The notes under the pieces are model-generated. The model was not told the origin of the DNA. It saw only the letters and a list, made by a program, of their open reading frames with translations, and made no database searches. A DNA stretch of 64,000 nucleotides, taken from Gnetum montanum (Eukaryota > Streptophyta > Gnetopsida > Gnetales > Gnetaceae). Shown here piece by piece: positions 57,492 to 64,000 of this stretch. Numbering within the stretch: position 1 is the first letter of the stretch; every line of letters begins with the position of its first letter. The position numbers were made by a program, and so were the translations under genes. The stretch covers positions 389,300 to 453,299 of the forward strand of contig MNCI01007958.1 of NCBI GenBank assembly GCA_015680685.1. Direction: 5' to 3'.

Positions 57492-60281
57492 ATGGCCCTG
57501 AAACATTCACAACAGAAGAGTCCTACCCAAGGTGGAGTGAAACAACCTGGGAGAGGTAGAAGGCAAGGCCCTGCTGGACAACATAACGAATAGGAGGTGC
57601 ACCCATTCAGTATCCATCAAGAAGAGCCTCCTACTAGATGATCCAGGCAGGCAGAAGGAGGATTTGCTGCTGCGCCTGAATTGGGACAACAACTCACGTT
57701 GCCCCCGAAATGTGTTCAGGCTATTCATACGAAGTCCACAATTTCTTCGGTGATTGTGGAACTTAACTTCAAATCTTTTGCAGAGTTCGCTCCTGAGGCT
57801 ATTAGGGATCACCTTAAAGGGTCTCCCTTATGGCCTGTCCTCTCTAAAAACGGTGCCTGGTACTTAGGTGAAATGTACCTATTCTGGCACAATAAGGAGC
57901 AAGGCACCACAGTCAACATCGGTGGTGTGACAATATATTTTTCTGCACAGGCAATTTTGGAAGTGTTAAACCTTCTGAATTCAGGCTCCCATGTTGCTCA
58001 GTTATCTACCTGATTAGACCCTGATGTGCAAAAGGATTGGCTAGAGAAGGCTTATGGCAGAGATAAAGCTTTTGGTGAGTTGACAACGGAAGAGAGAGTT
58101 TATTTTAAAATTGGAACCGATCACCTCTTCCCCACAAAAGATTTGAAAAGAATATCAACGTATGTGGAAAGAGGATGTGCAGTGTTGATGGAAAAAGTTA
58201 ACGCTAACTTTCCCCATCTATATTTGACGGAGATCCTAAGGTGATTCGAAGAACAGAAGTTAGGGAAAATGACACTTCCTTTTCCCTGCCTTATCAGAAA
58301 AGTGTGCCGATGGGTTGGTATTTGGGGATACACAAATGATGTCCCCCGAAAGGCCCAAAATGCTTCTTATGCTGAATTATTAAAGGTGCCAGCTCCAAGA
58401 AAGAGCACTAGCGAAGAGCTGGGACCAGATGAAGAAGATGAAGAACAGATGGTTGGATCCCCTGCAACTCAACTTGCAGGACCCAGTCAACCTCCAGCCA
58501 CAGGTCCCAGCCAACAACAAGAAGTAGGACCTAGCACAGGCCAGGATCAACCGCTGCCGCATGACAATAGACCGTTGATGAGCCATCTTAGGGCCATCGC
58601 TGAGATGGTTAGTTGGGGAATTCGTGATGATGCAAACCTCTTCCGTGTCATCGATGATGCCGACCAGACTACTATTTTAGTAGATTGCACAAGGGGTGAG
58701 TTATCAATGCAAACAGGAGGAGGGGAAAACAGATGGTCACAATAGATTTCTGGACACGCGGCATCTTTTCAAGTGCAGTTAGAGATTGGTGAAGGGGCCA
58801 CTGTGGTGGTCATGCAACACCAAGATGCTGTGGGAGTTGCTAAAGTGGTCACTGACCACATCAAAGAGTCTTTCAATGTACTTGTTGTGCCACCGACAGA
58901 TCTTTCAGGAGCACAGGATGCTCAAACTATTTTCGGGACCTCAATGACTCCTGCGAAACATGAGGATGTATTGGATAGATTGCATCAAACAGGATAAGTT
59001 TTGATGTCCCTATTTGACATCCCCTAGGATGTAACGATAATTCAATCAGACCTCATTTCCACAAAGGGGAAGCTGGTCCTATCCGAAGTAAGGGCAGAGC
59101 ATGTTGAAGCTAAAGTGTAGAAATTACAAGAGCAGCTCATAGCCTTACAAGCAGCACAGCGAGATCCTTTGCGATTGGTTTCCGCAGACCAGCTAGAAAA
59201 TTTTAGAATCGAGCAACTAACAAAACTAATTGCAGAAAATAAGAAGGTGGCAGAAGAAAAGGAGACGGCCACTTGGGATGCCTCCGCAGCAAAGGCGCAG
59301 ACTCATGTGCATCTTAAGGCACTCAAGGCCTTACAAGAAGAGAATAAGCAGTTGGTTGTAGATAATCTTCGGTTGACTTCTGTGGAGAAACAAAAGAATG
59401 TTCTTGATGAACACTTTCATCAGTTGTGAGAATAATTCATTTGGGTTAACCAAGATGTAAGTCGTTTAGCTAGAGAAAATCGAACCCTCTCAATGGAGGA
59501 GGTACGCGCTATACGATAGAAATCAGCCATCGAAATTAGCGCGTGGCAGAATGAGGTTAAATGACATGAGAAGCTGAAGGAGCATTTCTGTGATTAGGTG
59601 GGGATGTACAAAAAAATGCTGGAGAAGGAGATCCATATGGCCAAAGCTCAAATCAACAACATCAGTTCCCAACACACTGATTGGGGGGCCATATTGGACA
59701 CTTATGCCTACACCCACCAAGCAGAAATTAAGAACCAGGACTTGCAAATTCAAGACTTGATTGAATACATAGAGTTGGCAAACCTTCGATATGCCAACCT
59801 AGCCATGTTAACAGTAGGATGCCCGAGGTCAGAGCTCAAGCAGCAGGTAGCTTCCACCCATATCAAATATGAAGTGGAATTTGTAGAATGAAAGAAGTTG
59901 GCTGAAAAACTAGATGTTGCAAATTCTGAACTTGCGGTGGTAAAAGAAAGCTATCAAGGATAGAAAGATGTGGCAACTGACTTGGCTCGATGGCTAACAG
60001 AACTTCACAAATACAAAGACAAAGCTAGAGCCTATGAAGAGGAACGACGGGTGTTCGTGGCATGGTATGTCAAGGCTAATCAAATATTTCCGCAACTACC
60101 CTGTCCGTGGAAAGTGCCTACTCCATCAAACATTGGAGCATCAACATGGATGGCACAAGACCCCCGGACCGAAGAGGAGAAGCTCCAGGCTATTCTTTAG
60201 TGTCATCAACCTTCAAAGCTTAGAGCACGTGACAAAGGGAAAGCACCCATGGAGGAGCCACCACCACCAGGAACTACATGA
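57492..60281 (+). pseudogene. Late ORF (coiled-coil retroelement protein), copy C, best preserved
   Basis: One frame of 930 codons from ATG 57492 to TGA 60279-60281, with about sixteen premature stops and no frameshift. Residues 1-60: basic and Gln-rich. About 64-290: conserved domain ('VNIGGVTIYFSAQAILEVLN' at 142-161, 'ERVYFKIGTDHLFP', 'PFPCLIRKVCRWVGIWGYTN' near 262). It resembles the 'putative plant transposon protein' domain of other plant elements, by memory only. About 300-360: acidic then Pro/Gln-rich linker. About 520-860: coiled coil with 'YIELANLRYANLAML' near 759-773. C-terminus E-P-P-P-P-G-T-T. No signal peptide or membrane span is seen, so an envelope role is unlikely. It shares its slot with env-like ORFs. 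Function unknown. Confidence 0.8.
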
Positions 60282-60439
60282 GTTCCACATTTTTGTAGTT
60301 GTAGTATTTTTTCTCTGTGTTGTATGTTCCCACACTGCAACATTAGTCCATTTCTTTTTCCAGTTAATAATCCCATACCTATCCACTGTGTAATCACTGA
60401 AGCTTGTTCTCCTTGTAACTCAAGGATGAGTTTTTATTC

Positions 60440-60452
60440 AGTCGTGGGGGCA
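60440..60452 (+). other. Polypurine tract, element C
   Basis: AGTCGTGGGGGCA immediately precedes the 3' LTR, matching TTGTGGGGGTA in A2. Confidence 0.65.
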
Positions 60453-61472
60453 TGATGAGACGCGGTTCGCACAGGCCGACGCGATATTGCGTACGCGATA
60501 TCGTAGCCGACGCGATATCGCATCCCCCACAATATTGCGTATGTGATATCGCATCTTTCCCTACGATATCGCATACGTGATATCGCAGTCTGCCACCATA
60601 TCTATAAATAAGACGCGGCTCTCCCTCATTTGACATCCTAGTTTAGAAGTAGCGAAGCTCTAGCAGTTTGATCCCTCCAAAGTTAGATTTTTTCCCATGT
60701 CTGCCCGTAGTGTGGTGAATGTAATTGTATGGTGTCTTTATTCGAGTGTGCTGTACTTGGACACACACATGACCGGCAATAAAGATCGAGATTACTTCAT
60801 CATTGCAGCATTCACTTAGTTATTTATTTGTTATTTATTTAATGCTATTTATTGCTTTCATAGCGCGGTGTGAGTATGATTTGACTACGAGCATCTACGG
60901 GTATGTATGGCTAGTTAAGGAATCGGTTACTCATTGCGATTAGTCTCTCACTCTTAAAATCCTAGAAGCAGAACGAGTACGACTTGGTTACAAGCATTTA
61001 AGTGTGACTACTTGGTAGCCCAATGGCGTATCCAGGATCTACGCTTGGTAACCCAGTGGTGTATTTGGGATCTGCGCTTGGTAATCCCAGTGGCGTACCT
61101 CGGAGCTACGCTTGGTAGTCCCAGTGGTCATTGTGCACGAAGTCCAAGATGTGTACAATTGATCAAGGAATCGATTGCTCATCGCACTTAGGCTAGATTA
61201 GATTTTCTTACCTTTTTTCTCCTAGCTTAGTTTAGTTAATATTATTTTCCACTGCCTTCAGGAGTAGCGTTAGGTTAGAACACATCATACACCTCATCTA
61301 GACTAAACCATATGTGACATATGCAAAACTAGTCTAGGTGGGAAGACCACGAACTGCGACCTAAGGCTAACTATCTAGGTGCCACAACTAGTCCATCTGC
61401 GGAGTTCGACCGGATCGCGCGTGCGACGCTCGTTTCATATGGTTGAGTGTAGGGGTACCTCGTCACTCATCA
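60453..61472 (+). repeat. 3' LTR of element C
   Basis: 1020 bases, TGATGAGACGC...CACTCATCA, with all the landmarks of the 5' LTR: TATA near 60604, TCTTTATT at 60735-60742, AATAAAGAT at 60778-60786 and the 33-base U5 repeat at 61011, 61044, 61077 and 61111. It is longer mainly through a roughly 11-base TTATTTATTTG duplication near 60830. Right target copy GCAAT at 61473-61477. Confidence 0.93.
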
Positions 61473-61477
61473 GCAAT

Positions 61478-63107
61478 GTTATATTAACTTTTTCGGTTCA
61501 CCAATGATCAAGTCAAATATGGTCTTTATATCATTTCATATAAGTACAAGCACAAAAAAGTTCACCAATTTAACACTTTAATTCATGTTCATAGTTCCTA
61601 GAGGTCTCTAGGCATCATCTAGGTTCATAATCCAACTTATGAGCTTAATTCTTGATGATCTCAGGAAAACTCCAAAATCAAAATTTTTCTAAGTATTAAA
61701 GCTAATGCAAATTCTACATCAACTATAACTTTATTACCATTTCCATACAAAACTACATTTTGGAATCAAATTAAATCTTTTTAGATTGCAATGGTGCATC
61801 CTAAGCTTCCATTATATCATAGAGATCAAATTTGATGATTTTAAGTAGTTTGAACTCAAGATCTCAAGAATTAAAAAAAGTCTAACTTTAGGCTAGCATT
61901 GATGTTAACTTTAGCATTACTATCAATAATAAAAATGGATCCTTAGGCATTCCTTGTTTTCATCCTACTTATGATTCAAATCCTTCCATTCCATTCTAGG
62001 CTTCTTGATTATTCATTAACATTATTTTGAAATGATGATTTCAGAAACATAAATGATAGTCTTGGTAGTTTGGAGTTTTAGAATTTTATAACTCTACAAT
62101 TGGCACCATGATGATATCAACATGATCCTAGGTGCTTAAGATTAATACTTGAGATCTTTTACTTGGCTTTGTAGGCTCCTTGACATTTCTTAAGCATCAT
62201 CCTACTATATATCAACTTAGACTCTAGCATTTTAGAGATTAATAATGGTAAATTGAGATAATGTGGAAAAATTTTACTAATTTCCACTAACACTAATACT
62301 AACATCAACGTCAACGTCAGCATTAATGCTTGTAGGATCCACAATTTATTTTTTCTATTCATCATGTTCAATATTTGATAATGTTTCCTTGTATCTTAAG
62401 TTTCTCAACATTGTTTTGATAATGTTGTACATTAATTTGAATGTATGGTATAAGGGTGACACCTCAATAGAACCAATAGGATCCAATCCATAACTTCTAA
62501 GTAGATTTATCTTAGAAAACAAAAACAATAGAATGAAATAGAGAAAATGTCCTTTATAATAAGAAAGCTCTCAAAATATAAAGAAAATACATTAAATATG
62601 AGAAGCCAAAATACACTCACAAGTCTTTCAAGGATCTTAGAGGACACACTTGTTCCCTCTTAATCCTTAATTACTTACCATGGAGTCAAATCTCAAGATA
62701 ATACTTATAAGAGATTCCCTTAACCTCTCTTAATTGCTCTCCCTTGCCCTTCAATCAATTTCTTGACACAATCGCTTTTCTTTCACAAGCTCTCCTTCCA
62801 CATGATCTCTCTCTCTCGCTCATGGTTTTGGTGTCTCAATCAATGATGAATTACATCAATATTTATGGGCAATCAAAATATAAGAAATCGAAAAATATTT
62901 TCTCAGTTTAACTTGAGGCTCTTAAAATGTTTTTCAAGTCTTCTCATCTTTCCTCTAGCTGTTTTCATCCATTTTCATCTTGTTTCAACTATTTCATGAA
63001 TTAGAATGAATTTTTTTAGAACATTTCCCCATTCATCTAGGTCATCTCTAACCTTCAAAAGTCATCATCTATGTCAACCTAGCTTTTAAGAAATATGTCT
63101 ACTATTT
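61478..63107. other. AT-rich spacer, no gene seen
   Basis: No recognisable domain on either strand. TTAGCATTA/TAATGCTA words recur loosely (61890-62340). Confidence 0.45.
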
Positions 63108-63290
63108 TTAAGAGAAGTCTCCTTTGGACCCAAGACATCTCCTCCTATGCCAAGATGTTTTGCATGAGAGTTATTACCCAAGATGTCTCCTCTACGAAGT
63201 CTCACATTCAACTGAGACATCTCCTATCATATCCAAGTCTTAGCCATGATGTCTCCTAGCCTCCCAAGACTTCTTCTTCAAGTCCAAAAC
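63108..63290. repeat. Degenerate repeat of AAGACATCTCCT / GATGTCTCCT words
   Basis: Five or six copies of (A)GA-YRTCTCCT, spaced about 30-45 bases and alternating with CCAAGTC/CCAAGAT words. No coding content. Confidence 0.45.
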
Positions 63291-64000
63291 CTACAATACA
63301 TACTTGTATTGTAGAATAAGGGGATCAAAAGAGGTGTCCCTGCACTAATGTCGAACAAGACCCTAGAGGCATGAGATGCTATATTTGTTAAAATTACAAA
63401 ATTTTGGCTATATATGAGTGATGCTAATGCTAATGTTAGCATCACCACTTTGATGACCTTCATTAAAGCATCATCCATCTTTGCCTTAATTTTTAGCATT
63501 ATATTTTAACTTTTTAAGTTCCTAGACTTTATTCAAGCAATATTTGACATCAGTTCAAAGTTTAAATAGGACCCTATGAGCTCAAATGTACAAATTGGAG
63601 AAAATGTAAGAAAGTTGGCTAAGTATTATTAATTCTAATACATTCAATTAGATGTTTATGCCTCATCGCCATTACCATTGGCTTAAGGAAAGGTTATATT
63701 AAATTGAAGACCATTTGTAGTTGTGTGCTAAGTACTTCAACACTTAGTTTGTGGAGGTTCTCTTGTAGGGGTGTGGAGAACATATCTTTAGGATTATATT
63801 ATATGTGGAATTTTAACAATCCAATAAAATAGACATTGCATGCTAAAATATAGCATCTAGGATTTAAGAATCATGTTCAACTTATTCATAAATTAAAAAT
63901 ATTTTTTATTTTATAATTTATATGAAGTATATGTATGTAATAACTTTTAAAAAATTACATTTGGATCAATATTTGTAACACTCCATGTTTTCAAATGCTT
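63291..64000. other. AT-rich spacer with one perfect inverted repeat
   Basis: GTGATGCTAA (63418-63427) and TTAGCATCAC (63436-63445) are perfect 10-base arms around 8 bases. Otherwise nothing recognised up to the window end. Confidence 0.45.

Larger units (their letters stand above)
52745..61472 (+). mobile_element. Athila-like LTR retroelement lacking pol (element C)
   Basis: A structurally complete insertion: LTRs at 52745-53750 and 60453-61472, a perfect 5-base duplication GCAAT at 52740-52744 and 61473-61477, a tRNA-Asp-type primer site and a polypurine tract. Inside are gag-like sequence, a 797-N gap, a linker homologous to 9391-10812 of A2, an internal TATA promoter and the late coiled-coil ORF. 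No protease, RT, RNase H or integrase is visible. Unless it hides in the gap, pol was lost between gag and linker. It would need enzymes from autonomous relatives such as A2. Confidence 0.9.

Noticed and set aside
57492-60281. Late ORF as a retroviral envelope protein
   Set aside because: It has the position of env-like ORFs, but I see no signal peptide, membrane span or cysteine-rich ectodomain, only a soluble domain and coiled coil.

Overview
This window is eukaryotic, intron-bearing, A+T-rich DNA from a seed plant. It is packed with decayed plant-type retroelements (Ty3/gypsy of Athila-like and Tat types, Ty1/copia, LINEs with a DUF4283-type ORF1, a tRNA-derived SINE). The only recognisable host gene is the 3' end of a calcineurin B-like (CBL) calcium sensor, a plant-specific family. 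Sparse genes, old nested elements and a multi-kilobase intron fit a large genome, perhaps a gymnosperm, but the species cannot be read from the sequence. Nearly all retroelement ORFs are broken by stops or frameshifts.

Layout. 1-782: poly(A)-ended retro-sequence. 1279-4665: 5' LTR, primer site, gag, protease and an integrase C-terminal piece of one Athila-like element. 4666-5600: DUF4283-type LINE ORF1, minus strand. 5650-15688: a second Athila-like element (RT, an unexplained 0.85 kb insert, RNase H, integrase, linker, an internal promoter split by a reverse solo LTR at 10835-11710, a late ORF, 3' LTR). 15689-17806: late ORF of a third copy. 17807-18853: G-tract and second LINE ORF1. 19709-23877: three CBL exons, with LINE debris in the last intron. 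24.5-34.9 kb: AT-rich spacer, a SINE, a minus-strand coiled-coil relic and degenerate tandem repeats. 34.9-43.3 kb: Tat-type pol split by a minus-strand copia element (36034-41352). 44-50 kb: a candidate LTR and repeats. 50.0-51.9 kb: a second Tat fragment. 52745-61472: an almost complete but pol-less Athila-like element flanked by the duplicated target GCAAT. 61.5-64 kb: spacer.

The most notable content is the late ORF of the Athila-like family, present in three diverged copies (12215-14560, 15689-17806, 57492-60281). The best copy is one frame of 930 codons with about sixteen premature stops and no frameshift. It has a conserved N-terminal domain, an acidic/Pro-Gln linker and a long coiled coil carrying a Y-x-E-L-A-x-L-x-Y-A-N-L-A-M-L signature. 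In the two copies with an intact 5' end, the ATG directly follows an apparent splice acceptor, downstream of an internal TATA promoter whose motifs resemble the U3 of the same subfamily's LTR. All LTRs of the family also keep a 7-9 bp complementary pair that includes the AATAAA signal. The 52.7-61.5 kb element keeps only gag-like sequence and this ORF, so it looks like a non-autonomous derivative that relies on pol from relatives.
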